NCBI GenBank assembly: GCA_947685225.1
Contig: CANTUV010000032.1
Location: forward strand, 27,411,501 to 27,475,500
Source of the DNA: Garcia nutans
Taxonomy: Eukaryota > Streptophyta > Magnoliopsida > Malpighiales > Euphorbiaceae
Length of the DNA: 64,000 bases
Direction: 5' to 3'
The position numbers were made by a program, and so were the translations under genes. Under the pieces are notes generated by a model. It was not told the DNA's origin and ran no database searches. It was given only the letters and a program-made list of their open reading frames with translations. Below are positions 11,978-24,538 of this stretch, one piece after another. Each line of letters begins with the position of its first letter. Position 1 is the first letter of the stretch.

Positions 11978-11980
<3 letters not shown>

Positions 11981-12047
11981 CAAGAAGAAGAATGACGAGA
12001 AGAAGGAAGAAAGAAAGAGACTCCTCTTTCTTTTTCCATACTTATCT

Positions 12048-12050
<3 letters not shown>

Positions 12051-12079
<29 letters not shown>

Positions 12080-12081
12080 TT
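12051..12081. repeat. (AAT)n microsatellite
   Basis: Run of AAT triplets. Homologous runs of different length lie at 52637-52672 and 58866-58899 in LARD-3, where the length differs by one triplet between its two LTRs. Confidence 0.9.
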
Positions 12082-12454
12082 AATAATATAATTAATATTT
12101 TCTAAAAAACCTCCACCACCACTTTTATTCTTCCCTTTGACTTTCTTTTCTTCTTTTTCTTTTATTATTATTATTAATTAATTATATATATACTCACTTT
12201 TCCTACACCACTTTATACATTAGGTATATGTGATGTATATGTTGGTATATGTATATCTCTTTTATATTACATTTATATTTTCCATAATTTCCAAATACCA
12301 TATGTATACATATTATCTTCCATATACATCTATCTCTTATAATCTTTCCTTTTAATTAATTTATCTTCTTTTCTCTTTCCATTAAACACACACATTAACT
12401 GCATATACAACAATAATTATTCCAAACTTTTAGGGTATATTTTGGGATATTACA

Positions 12455-14898
12455 ATTCTCTCCCCCTTAAATAATTTCGTCCTCGAAATTATCTGGTATG
12501 GTAATAATTCATTCTTAACAAAATACCATCTTAATTTTCATATAAAGTTCAGTACATTATTGAGTTATTATATCATCCAATCAGAAAACTTCAACTCTCC
12601 CCCTTAGAGTCACTCATCTTATCTATATTTCATAGCTCATTATTATATTTTTATATATCTTAGTACTTTCTCAACAAAGCAATCAAAATAATTCCTCACA
12701 TTCTCAATGAATATACCTTTATACTAACATCAGATCATTTTATAATATACTTATAGTTCGTTTAATTATTATCTTCAAGATATTTCATTCTCATAATTAC
12801 TTTCTTAACTTTAACTTTAACTTTAAAAATCATTGATTTATATCCTATTATTTTTTATCCTGTCATTACCACCCACTTTCAGAATAAACTTTGATTAAAC
12901 CTTAATTGATAACAAAATCCTTATTTGTCACACACTTAATTTCTTCTTTAGCATGCTTTTTACTTAACATAAATATGAATACAATGCCTTTAATTTACTT
13001 TACATATAATCAATCTTTTTCTCTTCTATCATCATTTACAATTGATATAATTCCATTCATTCATATCCATTCACATTTTAGAATTTTACATCATATACAT
13101 TATCATGTAAATTTTTATACTCTCAGTACAACTATACATATTAAATCTCAATAATGATTCGTAACCTTAGCAAAATCTAGATCAATTGATCTATCTGTCA
13201 CAACATACCCACGTTTCAATCTTGTTCAATTTAAACTAACAATTAACTTATTTAAGCTTATCATTAGATTTCACCATATATATATATATGACCTAATTCC
13301 ATTAGGTCAAACTTATATTCAAATCTTAATCTCTTCAGATCCATATTCAGTCAAATTATCATGAGGACAAATCACCTCAAATTGTCCTTTAATATTCATA
13401 TAGTTTATTTCCTATTATCTTAGTAGAATTTCCACCAATTCTCCTGATAATCTCATACCGTATTTACTAACTATAATTCATTCACTTAAACCTTAAGCCC
13501 ATTCACTTATTCACTTTATACCATAAACATATTCAGTATAACTTTTAGTCACATTTTGTAATTTCTTCCCTTTTTTAACATCTCCTCACATTTCATACCA
13601 TTACTATATTTACACTAATTACCTTTTTATCACATTATCCATAATCTCAAAACATTTCATAATTCTCCTTTCTTTCCTTACTTACCATAAATATAACCAA
13701 ATTTCTAACATAAAATGATAAAGTACAACTTTATTCGTCATAACTCTTAACTATACTTTGAAAGCATGTTTATCAATCTCACCAAATCTGTATTTACAGT
13801 CATATTATCTTAGTCCCGAATATGTGGATAACAAAACTAACCGGCCAGATATACTAAATAAAACATATGGCCTTAAGAAATTAATAATCAAGCTTGTGAC
13901 TTATAAATCAATACTATCCTTCTATTCTTCTATTTTCAATCTTTCCAATTACAATGCTAAGTTGTATCTCAAGAATTTCATATTCATTCTCTAAACTTTT
14001 GCTACATCAAGAGTAACACATTTCAACTCCGTTTTCACCCAATTTGCACTCGATTATATAATCATCATTACTTAATTCATATTTCAACGATATTACTATT
14101 AACATTTCTTATTATGTGCATATTCAATCATATGCAAATCTTACAAAAATTCCACTTGTCACTTTATTTCTAATCCACTTACAATCTCTTATTATATCCA
14201 AATACATAGAACTTTTCCACATGTAAATACTTTGGAACTCAAAATATTATATGATTATCCAGTTTAGTGATTACCATAACAATTTTACTGTCCGATATTA
14301 CCCAAGTCCATTCTCACTCTCAATTCCGTCATATAATTTATCTAGTTTTGCTCAAGTCATGACCTAATCTTTCTTAGGTCCACTAATATATGCAATATCA
14401 TTCTCCATATCACTAATCCAATAGTTATACCACATACACATTCATAGGTCACCTTCATAATGTGACTCACATTTCTTACCTATCATAATTATATTCATAT
14501 CGAAAAATTTATCTCACCTATCCTCTACAGGTAAACACATAATCATGTAATTTTATTTGCATATAATCTATACAAAGTGAATGTTTATTATTTTTCATTA
14601 AATATTATCATTCTCTTTTTTTTTAGCATAACTTAAGTTATTCATCAATTCAATAAATATGTATATATATACACTCTACTCATAATAGCATCTCACAAAA
14701 ATCTTAATCACATTTCCAATGTGACATCTTTTTCACTTTTGTCTTTAAATACATTTAATATATCTTTCATATCCATCTTCACCCTCTTCAATTAAATGAT
14801 TTAAAATAACTCATTTTCATTTGCTTATCCACTTCCCTTTTTATTTCACAACAAATTTTCATATTATCAATCTCATTATCAAATTCATAGTATTCTCA
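12455..14898 (-). mobile_element. LARD-1 internal region, partial, non-coding
   Basis: Begins (plus strand) with ATTCTCTCCCCCTTAA, the reverse of the polypurine tract, then the pre-PPT stem-loop (12473-12490). The rest is AT-rich and matches the interiors of LARD-2 (32436-34890) and LARD-3 (53009-) along its length, but holds no ORF above about 80 codons. It breaks off at 14898, about 1 kb short of the primer-binding site seen in the intact copies. Confidence 0.8.
12473..12490 (-). other. Pre-PPT stem-loop
   Basis: AATTTCG-AGGA-CGAAATT on the minus strand, next to the polypurine tract. The same stem-loop occurs at 29364-29381, 32454-32471, 41901-41918 and 53027-53044. Confidence 0.7.
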
Positions 14899-17815
14899 TA
14901 TAATATCCCAATGTATGCCCTAGAAGTTTTGAATATTGTTGTTGTTTTAAATTGGATTGAATGTATATGTGAATTTGCAAGAGAAAAGAAATTAAAAGAA
15001 AGTGTATATGTTGTATATATGAAAGTATAAATAACATATACATAAGTCAAAAGGGATGGTTAATGGAAGAGGATATTTATTGGTGATATGTGAAATTACT
15101 TAAATGGGCATATAAGTGACAAGAGTTAAGTTAAATGGATGAGGGCATTTAGGTAATTGCTTTGTTAGGATTGCTTGGTGGAGATTTAAAGAAGAAGAGA
15201 GTTTTGACTTGTCTTCATTTTCCTCTTCTTTGCTTGGTGTGGCCAGCTATCAAAGGAAAGGGAGAGGAAGAGAGGTGTTCTAAGTTCTAAACATCAAATT
15301 GAAGGAAGAATCAAAGGATTAAGTTGGAGATTTGTGAAATTTCTTCATTTGAGGTAAGTACTCTCTTGTTTTCCTTTGTTATTTTGAGGTTGTGTTTGAA
15401 GTGAGTTATGAATTGTTGATCTTATGATTGAGTGTGTTTGAGATGTGTTTATAAGTGTTGAGATTGATTGTAAGTTACAAAGTTAAATTGGTTTTGGTTT
15501 TGGTTTGAAAATGGTAAGTTAAATGGATGTGGATATTGAAAGAACAAGAGTGAGATTGGTTTAGGGTTTTAAAGTGTTGAGTGATCAAATGTGTTGTTGA
15601 TGTATTGTTAATGTGAATATTGTGATGAGCATGCAAGATATGTGTTAAAGATATTGTTTATATTCATTTGAATGAGGTTATGTTGTGCATAATGTGTTTA
15701 AATTCAATTAAAAGAGATTTGGCCATGTTTAGGGTTTTTAATCATGAGAGACAAGGCCAAACCAAGGAAGAGACACAGCCAACCTATAAAATTTTGGAGA
15801 CACGGCCAAGTTTTATAAAAATGTGGCCGTGTTGCATGATTTTTGGAGAGACACGGCCGTGTCCCTTACCCATGTCTGCCACTGCCAATTTGTTTTGAGA
15901 GACACGACCACAAGCTTGGCCGTGTCCCTTGAGTGTGTTGGCTACTGTGAGTGTCCTTTGCTCTTCTTGCTTTGTTGAGATTGAACACACATATGATGAT
16001 GCATATGACACTGTATGAACAATGTTATGTGTTATGCATTGTGAATCTTGTTAAAGGTAATGTGTTGTATGAATAATGTACTTTGTAATGTTACATCAAT
16101 GATGCTATATGTAAAATGTGAAGGATATGATGAGGTAATTGATTATGTATAGCTTGATGGGAATAGTTCTTGAGGTAAGGGCAAACTTACCTAGATGCAT
16201 TCTTTTATATGATTTTGAAACTTAAAACAATGTTAAGTAAATTACTAAATTGTTAATACAATGTGACTAATGTTGCTATTTGTATAGTGTGAAAGCTATA
16301 AGGATCATCCAAAAAGGTATGTATAATGCAATTTGTTATGATAAATGTTTTAATAATGATTAAAATGAAATAAATGGATATGTTGATTATATGACGATGA
16401 ATTTGAGATACATGTGCAATGAAATTGATTATGTATGCTTGAATGATGAAGTGTGTAATGTGAATTGAGACATCAAGAGATGTGGAACTAATGTTTTGAG
16501 ATATAATGTGATGTGAAGCCATTGTGATTGGCTATGATAACTCAAATGTGATGTGAAGCCATTGTGATTGGCTATGATGATTCAATTGAGAATGGAAATG
16601 ATAATGAATTAATAAATGAATTGTGGGGCTAATGTGTTATTCCATTTTCAGAGTTTGTTGTTGGTGGCATGCCTAATGATAGTAACAATCTCTTGAAGTT
16701 AGGTTGGGCTTGATCCTTGAAGCCAAGTTGGGTAGAAGTTTAACATGTTTTACTCCCCTTGAAGCTTGGTCAGGTCTATTCCTTGAAGCCTAATTGAGAT
16801 GTTACAACCCTTGAAGCTAGGTTGGGTTGGTTCTTGAAGCCAAGTTGGGTTGAGACTTAGCATGCTTTATTCCCCTTGAAGCTTGGTTGAACCTAAATCC
16901 TTGAAGCCTAGTTGGGATAATGATAAATGTGATGATTGAACCAAAGCATTAACTCTGAAAATTGAATGGCATATTAGTGTCTTTTGGGCCCGAGTCTGTC
17001 TTTGTTGTCAATGTGATATATATAAATATTGAAATAAATGAGTAATGAGATCTATGGTTGCCTTTGTTGGAAATGTGATTTATGATTGGTGACTTGTGAA
17101 TAAGATAATGTTATGAAGTATGATATGTGATGTGTGTATTGATATATTGATTGTGGGTATTAATGATGGATTGTGGTTGGTGATAAGGATTGCTTTCATT
17201 GGAAATGTGATTCATGATTGGAATGATATATAATGTATGTGTATTGATATATTGATTGTGAGTATTAGTAATGGATTGTGGTTGATGATAATGTTTTGTA
17301 TAAACGTATATAATATATGAAATTAGTCGAGATATATGAAAGGTGCAATGAAAAAGGAAAAACATGATAAGAACTAATGGTACATTGACTTGATATATCA
17401 TTATATGTTAGAATTTCTATAATGTATGTTATATTTTATATTTGTACTACTAAGCTCTCGGGTGACTAGGTGGAAGATATGAAGTCTTTCGTCATGCCAT
17501 GAGAAGAGTAAGAGTTTGTCGAGACCAACTAGAGGGTGATGCATACATGTATAACTTTTAATTATAATGTATTTCAGACAAGAGTATATTTATATGTATA
17601 AATGAGTATTTGATAAGGATAAGATTATTATATAAATGTAAGATCATTGAAAGTATAATGATTTTGTAAATGTTCTTTAAATGAATGTATTGTGGCTTGA
17701 ACTCTGTTAAGGATTTTTGAATTGTAACAAAAAGTGACATCCTTATACTTTATATACTTACTGTATGTATACCATGTATATGTATAGTACTTATATGGAG
17801 TATCGGGGTGTTACA
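14899..17815 (+). mobile_element. Family A LTR without TSD
   Basis: A 2917-bp LTR from TATAATATCCC (first dinucleotide TG mutated to TA) to GGGTGTTACA. The flanks differ (TCTCA left, CATTA right). The left flank is LARD interior and the right flank is the terminal part of the LARD 5' LTR. It carries the A/T palindrome (15003-15042), donor 1 (15354), a palindrome block (15750-15935) and a CTTGAAG array (16693-16920). The simplest explanation is recombination between LTRs of two family A insertions. Confidence 0.82.
15750..15935. repeat. GACACGGCC palindrome block
   Basis: Several GACACGGCC and GGCCGTGTC modules. One copy at about 15900-15930 has arms GACACGACC/GGCCGTGTC around core ACAAGCTT. 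Same block class as 23035-23215. Confidence 0.75.
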
Positions 17816-17877
17816 CATTAACTCCATATACAACAATAATTATTCCAAACTTTTAGGGTATATTTTGGGATATTACA
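17816..17877 (-). mobile_element. LARD-1 5' LTR remnant
   Basis: Sixty-two bases matching the end of the LARD-1 3' LTR (12393-12454), including CAACAATAATTATTCC and GGGATATTACA, followed by the TSD CCTTG. Confidence 0.8.
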
Positions 17878-18918
17878 CCTTGTCTCTTTCGTAGCTCCCT
17901 CTTTGATGTGTGATGATGAACTTTCAATCTCTCTTGAACAAATGGCTCTTTTCATGAAGGATGAATGATAGCTCTCCCAAGTTCACAACTCTCCAATCAA
18001 CCCTCTTAAAACCCTAATCCTCAAGAACTAGCTACTCACTTCACTTCCAACGATTGTCTTTGCTCTTGGTGTGTGAAAGCAAAATGGTGAATGAAGATGG
18101 GGAGAATGGTGTCTTGCTCTCTCAAGCAAGAACCAAGGAAGAAGATGATATCGTGTGTAGAGAATGTCCACTCAATATATTCAATATGTTTTCTTTTCCC
18201 CCCATGTTCTTCCATTTTTCCTCTCTCTTTTCTTTTTAAATTTTAAAGACACCCCATCACTCCTTGTCTTTGTCTCCTACTTTCCAATTTGTTTTATATT
18301 TCTTCCATAAATCCTTCCACCTTTCACACCTTTTTATCCTTTTTGTTCCCCACTAAACCACACTAATCCATACCTCGTGCAAGCATACCAAGTGATCCAG
18401 GGTGTTAGCCGTGTCTCTTGTTTTTTCTTTTCTTTCTTGGGACACGGCCAAGCTTGTGGCCGTGTCCCTTGCTGCCTTGTTCTTTTCTTTGATTCCAAGG
18501 GATGACACAGCCAAGCTCCTGGCAGTGTTAGTGGCTTGGCCGTGTCTCTTGATGGTGTCACTCTCTGCTTCTTTCTTTTCTTTCTTTGCCTTTTGTTCCT
18601 TTGGTGTGTCTCTTGGCCATGTCTGCTTCTATCCAACTTTGCTTGAGAGACACAGCCAAGCTTGGTTAATCCTGGCCATGTCTTGCCTTATCCTTGATCT
18701 CTTCTTCTCTTGATGAGAGACACGGCCAAGCCATGTCTAGCTTGGCCATGTCACATGCTTTTCTCCAACAAGTCCACCAAATTTTAGTTAAAAGCTCCAT
18801 CAAATGTACTTCAACCTAAATTAACAAATTCAAACAAACTTAAGTACAAATTAACATGAAAATTAACTTGAAATCAACAAAAACATCATAGAAAATATAT
18901 ACAAAATTGATCTAGACA
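17878..18918 (-). mobile_element. Element E LTR, right piece
   Basis: Continues element E after the LARD-1 TSD. The LTR ends at TCTAGACA (18918); on minus this is the LTR start TGTCTAGA. It is followed by ATTACCCACACTTAATCC, read on minus as a purine-rich GGATTAAGTGTGGGTAAT that could be the polypurine tract. The stretch 18408-18760 holds GACACGGCC modules. ORFs on both strands (18334-18713) lie over those modules and are not genes. Confidence 0.55.
18408..18760. repeat. GACACGGCC palindrome block in element E LTR
   Basis: Modules with arms GACACGGCC and GGCCGTGTC, here around core AAGCTTGT. This core is the exact reverse complement of the ACAAGCTT core in family A LTRs (23180-23210, 30385-30412). 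Further partial modules (GACACAGCCAAGC, GGCCATGTC) follow. Confidence 0.8.
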
Positions 18919-20014
18919 ATTACCCACACTTAATCCTTTGCTTGTCCCCAAGCAAAGTTAAAATCAAAACAAATAAAACAAGATAAATATTGTCAAGTTC
19001 AAGAGTTATAAGGATGCATTAAGACTCCCATCTTATTAAATCCACAATCATAATCGAATCAAGAAGAATCGGTACTCAAGCAACTTAATGGTCAATCTAT
19101 GCATACCAAAAATTGTCACTCCCTCACAAAACCTCTTAAGTGTTTAATTGGGTAGTGTTTAAGCTCTCGACATTCAATAAAAGATTAGGACTATAGGCTT
19201 GCTTATCAATCAAATCTCCACCACCTAATCACAATCAAGCATCAATCATAAGGTCTTTTATTTGGATGTAATGGGGCTAAGGGAAAGGTATGACATTTGG
19301 GAGAGTGAGTTTGTTCATTTAGGTCAAGAGTACTTCAAGAGTGAAGTAAGCAATGTAGCATGATCAATAATCCCAAAATTCCTCTCAATCACTTAGCACT
19401 AAGCATTTAAGTGCTTTTAAGGAACTCCATTTGTTTAATTAGCAAAGATAATTTCCATACTCATTACAACCCTTCCGACAAGAACAACTATTATTTTGAT
19501 TTTCATTTTTTTTTTGATAATAGGGTATCCAATTAAAGAATACAATATTTTATAATTTAAAGCCCATTGAATTCAACCCCACGCTTTATTCAGCACAACA
19601 CTCCATCATTAATGCTCTTGAAATGCTCTTGACCTAATGAACAGGTAATAGTAAAAATGAAATGATTCAAGCTGATGGTGTTGTGAAAAAGAAAGAAAGG
19701 GAAAAATGAAATTAGCTCAAAGTTGGCAAACTAAGGTCGGATGTAAGGTTGGTCTTTTTAAGCCAAAATGGGTTCCCCTAAATTGCCTTAATCATATTGA
19801 TGCCTAATTGAAAGCTTTATGTAGTCTCAAAATGCATGTCAAAACAAGTTCTAGCAATTCATCAATCAAAGATGTTCACACACAAAAAGAATGATAAGTT
19901 GATGGCTCAATTCCTCACTAGTTTAATGGCAATGCAAAGAATAACCATCAAAATTGACAATAAGTACTAATTCTAATCAATTCTCAAATTCATGCTTCAA
20001 AAATTCAAAAGTTG
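18919..20014 (-). mobile_element. Element E internal region, 3' part, non-coding
   Basis: Begins beside the presumed polypurine tract. On minus, the TTTGCTTG-GGGACAAGCAAAG phrase followed by TTAAGTGTGGG resembles the 3' untranslated part of Tat/Ogre/Athila-type gypsy elements, from memory. No ORF is long enough to call. Interrupted at 20015 by LARD-2; resumes at 38779. Confidence 0.45.
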
Positions 20015-20274
20015 TGTAACACCCCCATACTCTATATAAGTACTATACATATAACGATCATACATACAGTACGTATATAAAGTATAAGAATGTCACCATT
20101 TGTTATAGATTAAAAACTTTTATCAGTGTTCCAAACAATAATATATATATTTTATTTATCAAAATACAATGTAATTAAATCTTACATGTATGCATCACCT
20201 TCTAGTTGGTCTCAGAACACTCTTACCTTACTCATGGCATACCGATTGACTTTAGATCTATCACCTACTCAACT

Positions 20275-20311
20275 GCGCGATTACACAGCCACACTGAGCC
20301 AGAGAGCTTAG
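20275..20311 (-). other. Conserved LTR double hairpin, decayed
   Basis: Same position as other copies. The first stem has one mismatch (CTAAGC/GCTCAG) and the second stem is weakened (TGTGGCT...AATCGCG). Confidence 0.5.
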
Positions 20312-21749
20312 TAGTACAAATAAATATAATAAACATACATTTTAGGAAATCATGTTTACATGTTAATTTCATATATCATTATTTCCTTATCATGTTTTCC
20401 TATTCCAATAACACCTTCCATCTATACATGGATTCCTATTAATCTCTTCATTATATCCATGCATTCATATAGTATTGATTCAAACCACAGTTCCATGTCT
20501 TATTAGAATATTCACAAAATAATACTAACAATGTCCACATTCATATTATACATCATAATATATTTTAATGTTGTATTTACACATCTCATCATTCACATAA
20601 TCTTGTTTCAAGCCACCTTTACTTTCATTGATTTACCTATATATATCGAAATCCTTTCATTACATAATTATCATCGTATATCTCATAACATTATCTCTCA
20701 TTGCATAATTTACATTTAAACAAAGATGAGCATAAGTCTCGTTATTCATTCATTGCACATTTCATGAATCATATTTAAACAAAGACAAACATGGGCCCAA
20801 AAGACACTAATATGTCATTCAACTTTCAGAGTTAATGTTTTGGTTTAATTATCTCATTAATCATTATCATTATCCCAACTAGGCTTCAAGGATTAGGTTC
20901 AACCAAGCTTCAAGGGGAATAAAGCATGCTAAGTATCAACCCAACTTGGCTTCAAGAACCAACCCAACCTAGCTTCAAGGGTTGTAACATCTCAATTAGG
21001 CTTCAAGGACTAGATCCAACCAAGCTTCAAGGGGAGTAAAACATGTTAAACTTCAACCCAACTTGGCTTTAAGGATCAAGCCCAACCTAACATCAAGAGA
21101 TTGTTACTATAGGCATGCCACCAACAACAAACTCTGAAAATGGAATAACACATTAGCCACACAATTCATTTATTATTTCATTATCAATTCTCATCATCAA
21201 CTAGGCAAACAAGCCTCACATCTCAATTGAATCATCATAGCCAATCACAATGGCTTCACATTTCATTTGAATCATCTTAGCCAATCACAATGGCTTCACA
21301 ACTTATCATATAGACAACATGTCCATTTATTTCATTTCAATCATTATTACCAACCACCATGATATCACATTTCATCATTTCTCAAATCACATTATCACAA
21401 TTCATCATTAAAATATTTATCATAACAAATTGCATTGCACATACCTTTTTGAATGATCATCAAAGCTTTCACACTATACAAATCATAACATTAGTCACAT
21501 TGTATTAACAATATAGTAAATTACTTAACACATTTATACTAAATGTGTTAAGTCTCTAAATCATATAAAAGAATGCATCTATGTAAGTTTGTACTTACCT
21601 CAAGAACTACTCCCATCAATCTATACATTTCCTCTTCCAAGAATTCTCAACATTTAGGTTAATGCAACACAATCTCTTCAAAACCTAATCCAAAGATAAT
21701 TACACACATAAGAAAATAAGAATGATAACAAACTAGGGCAAACTCTACA

Positions 21750-22030
21750 CATGACACGCTCACCAACACGGGCGTGTCCCTGATCGTGCCCTAAACCACC
21801 CATACAGAAGTTTTTACATGCTTATTAACACGGGAGTGTTAATGAACGTGTCACTCATTCTGCCTTACAGAAACATTGACACGCCCAACAACATGGGTGT
21901 GTTCATGGCCGTGTCAATTACTTTTTCTCACAGTAGCTATGACACGCTCAGTAGCATGGCCGTGTTAATGGTCGTGTCGCAAACATCAAACTCAGTACCA
22001 TTGACACGCCCAACATCGTGGCCGTGTCAG
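21750..22030. repeat. GACACGCCC palindrome block
   Basis: Repeated GACACGC(T/C)CA and GGGCGTGT / GGCCGTGTC modules in the LARD-2 LTR. The homologous block at 37633-37918 keeps more CG sites (for example CACGGGCGTG against CATGGGTGTG). Confidence 0.8.
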
Positions 22031-22314
22031 CCAAAAATCATGAATTCGAACTCTCATCCATGAAAACACAAACACTTCAAAACTCATACTTCATCACCCT
22101 TAATCAACATCTTGGTTATATTCATCAATTACCTATCAATTTAACACTTATATTACTTCAATATATCATAATAATAATCATTATATACACCACCATATAT
22201 CAACTACTCTGCAATATCCCAATGCATGCCCTAGAAGATTTAATACAATTGTTGTTTGATTTGAATTTAATGTACATATGTTTTTGCAAAGGAAAGTTAT
22301 GTGAAGAAAGGAAA

Positions 22315-22354
22315 TGTATATGTTGTATATATGTTAATATAAATAACATATACA
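22315..22354 (+). other. Conserved A/T palindrome in LTR
   Basis: TGTATATGTT and AACATATACA arms around an A/T-rich centre, about 105 bp into the LTR. The 3' LTR copy is at 29507-29546. Confidence 0.7.
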
Positions 22355-23034
22355 TAAGTCAAATGGAGAGTCAATGGAAGAAGATATTTTTATGTGTGAT
22401 ATGTGAAATTACTTAAATGGGCATATAAGTGACAAAGGTTAAGTTAAATGGGTGAGGGCATTTAGGTAATTGCTTTGTTAAAATTGCTTGGTGGATATTT
22501 AAAGAAGAAAAGAAGTTTGACTTGTGATTATTTTCTTTTCTTCTCCTTTGTGTGCCAGCTATTCAAGAGACGGGAGAGCAAGAGAGGTGTTCTTGATGCT
22601 AGAATCAAATTGAAGGAGAAATCAAAGGAGTTGGTTGGAGATTTGTGAAATTTCTTCATTTAAGGTAAGTACTCTCTTGTTTTCTTTTGGTATTTTGAAG
22701 ATGTGTTTGAAGTGTGTTGTGATTTGATAATATTATGATTTGATATGTTTGAGATGAGTTTCTAAATGTTGAAATTGATTGTGAGTTAATTTAGTGTTGG
22801 TTTGGTTTTGGTTGAAGATGGTAGGTTAAAAGTGATGTTGTTTTTTTTTTAGGGTTTTGAAGTGGAAGGTGATTAAATGTGTTGATGATGGGTTGTTAAG
22901 GTGAATATTGTGGTAAACATGTGAAATATGTGTTTAGAACATGGATAACATTCAATTGAATTATGCTATATTGTGTATAATGTAATTGAGAGCAACTAAA
23001 GGGGACTTGAACATGTTAGGGTTGCAATTCATGA

Positions 23035-23215
23035 GAGACACGACCAAAAGCAAGGAGAGACATGACCAAGTCCAAGGAAATTTGGCCGTGTTGGGTGATT
23101 TTTGGAGGAGACATGGCCTTGTCCCTTGCCCATGTTGGCTTCTGTTGCTTTTGGTTGAGAGGTTTTTGGTTGAGAGACACGGCCACAAGCTTGGCCGTGT
23201 CCCTTGAGTGTGTTG
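23035..23215. repeat. GACACGGCC palindrome block, 5' LTR
   Basis: Same modules as the 3' LTR block (30224-30415), but several read GACACGACC, GACATGACC or GACATGGCC, and one module present in the 3' LTR is absent. Confidence 0.8.
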
Positions 23216-24143
23216 GCTACTGTGACTTTTCCTTTCTCTTCTTACATGGTGGAGATTGAACTTACACTTGATAATGCATATGATATTATATGAACAAGAT
23301 TAGGTATTGTGCATTGTGAAACTTGTGAATGGCAATGTGTTATATGAATAATGTATCTTGAAATGTTATACCAATGATGCTATGTGAATAATATGAATTG
23401 AGATATAATATGACGACGCTAGGTGAATAATATGAATTGAGATACAACATGATATGAGGCCATTGTGATTGGCTATGATAACTCAAATGTGATGTGAAGC
23501 CATTGTGTTTGGCTATGATGATTCAATTGAAAGAACATAAGGCATGTTTGCCTAATTGATGATAAGAATTGAGAATGAAATAATAAATGAATTGTGTGTC
23601 TAATGTGTTATTCATTTTCAAAGTTTTGTTATTGGTGGCATGCCTATTGGTAACATTCTCTTGAAGTTAGGTTGGATTGGATCCTTGAAGCCTAATTGAG
23701 ATGTTACAACCCTTGAAGCTAGGTTGGATTGGTTCTTGAAGCCAAGTTGGGTTGATACTTAGCATGCTTTGTTCCCCTTGAAGCTTGGTTGAACCTAAAT
23801 CCTTGAAGCCTAGTTGGGTTTATGATAATGATAAATGTGATAACAAAACCAAAGCATTAACTCTGAAAATTGAATGGCATATTAGTGTGTTTTGGGCCCA
23901 TGCTTGTCTTTGTATATAATATGGGATTCTTGAATGGTAAAAACTATGAAATTATGAAGATGTAATATGATTATTGTTATGACATTAAATGTAGTATGAT
24001 GTGGTAATGTGATGTTCTTCTATGTGTGTGGTTTATGAAATATATAGGTATGATGTTAGCTTTTCACTTATGATGTTCACTTTATGATTTAGATGTGTGA
24101 CATTACATTGCCTTAAAGTATTATGTTGGTATATTTTGTACTA

Positions 24144-24182
24144 CTAAGCCGATGGCTTAGCGCGATAGTGTTTGATCGCGTA
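24144..24182 (+). other. Conserved LTR double hairpin
   Basis: Stem 1 CTAAGCC-GAT-GGCTTAG; stem 2 GCGCGAT...ATCGCGT. Located about 390 bp before the LTR end. Confidence 0.7.
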
Positions 24183-24538
24183 GGTAACAGAGTTGAACCC
24201 GAAAGCTCCTCGAGACCGAGTGAGAGTAGACATTGAAGAGTTATTTTGGGACTTAAAGATCGGAGAAGAGCTGCCAATCATGTATATATTCTATGTTTTG
24301 TAAACTTTGATTTTTATTATATTTGTAATAACTTCCGCTGTGAACTAATAAATGTTTTTATATATATACGGTGTCTTTTGGATTTCTTTTAAATGTTTGA
24401 GATTGGTTTCACTTATTTATAAAAAATAATTGTTGTGTCTTTTTAAACTGTGACATTTTCTATATTCAGTATACGTATTTTAAGATTGTTTAAGCATGCT
24501 TGGTACGTATATGGGATATAGGGATGTTACAACTGTTT

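Larger units (their letters stand above)
7489..12454 (-). mobile_element. LARD-1 3' LTR, interrupted by a solo LTR
   Basis: Starts TGTAACACCCCC and ends GGGATATTACA, with the minus-strand polypurine tract (CTCTCCCCCTTAA on plus) immediately after. It is about 3.05 kb without the nested 9414-11321 element and its TSD. It carries the double hairpin (7801-7838), the CTTGAAG array (8370-8590), a CACGG/CCGTG palindrome block (11364-11575), CT and AAT microsatellites, and a donor-like site at 11845-11854 (minus). Confidence 0.88.
7489..17877 (-). mobile_element. LARD-1: non-autonomous LTR element, rearranged
   Basis: Flanked by the perfect TSD CCTTG (7484-7488 and 17878-17882). Minus-strand orientation: 3' LTR 7489-12454 (carrying a nested solo LTR), then polypurine tract and non-coding interior 12455-14898. 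The remainder of the interior and nearly all of the 5' LTR have been replaced by a plus-strand family A LTR (14899-17815). Only the last ~62 bp of the 5' LTR survive (17816-17877). No gag or pol can be seen. LARD means large retrotransposon derivative. Confidence 0.85.
20015..22209 (-). mobile_element. LARD-2 3' LTR, left piece
   Basis: Starts TGTAACACCCCC. Nearly identical to 35898-38087. Contains the double hairpin (20275-20311), the CTTGAAG array (20875-21095), reverse donor-like sites and a palindrome block (21750-22030). Broken at TACTC by the chromovirus. Confidence 0.9.
22210..24531 (+). mobile_element. Chromovirus 5' LTR
   Basis: 2322 bp, TGCAATATCCC (TGTAA to TGCAA change relative to the 3' LTR) to GGGATGTTACA. 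Contains the A/T palindrome (22315-22354), donor 1 (22665), palindrome block (23035-23215), a shortened CTTGAAG array (23660-23820) and the double hairpin (24144-24182). It lacks the small exon present in longer family A LTRs. Confidence 0.93.

Noticed and set aside
18054..18713. ORFs on both strands in element E LTR
   Set aside because: Low complexity, positioned over palindrome modules; no family resemblance and no conserved start.
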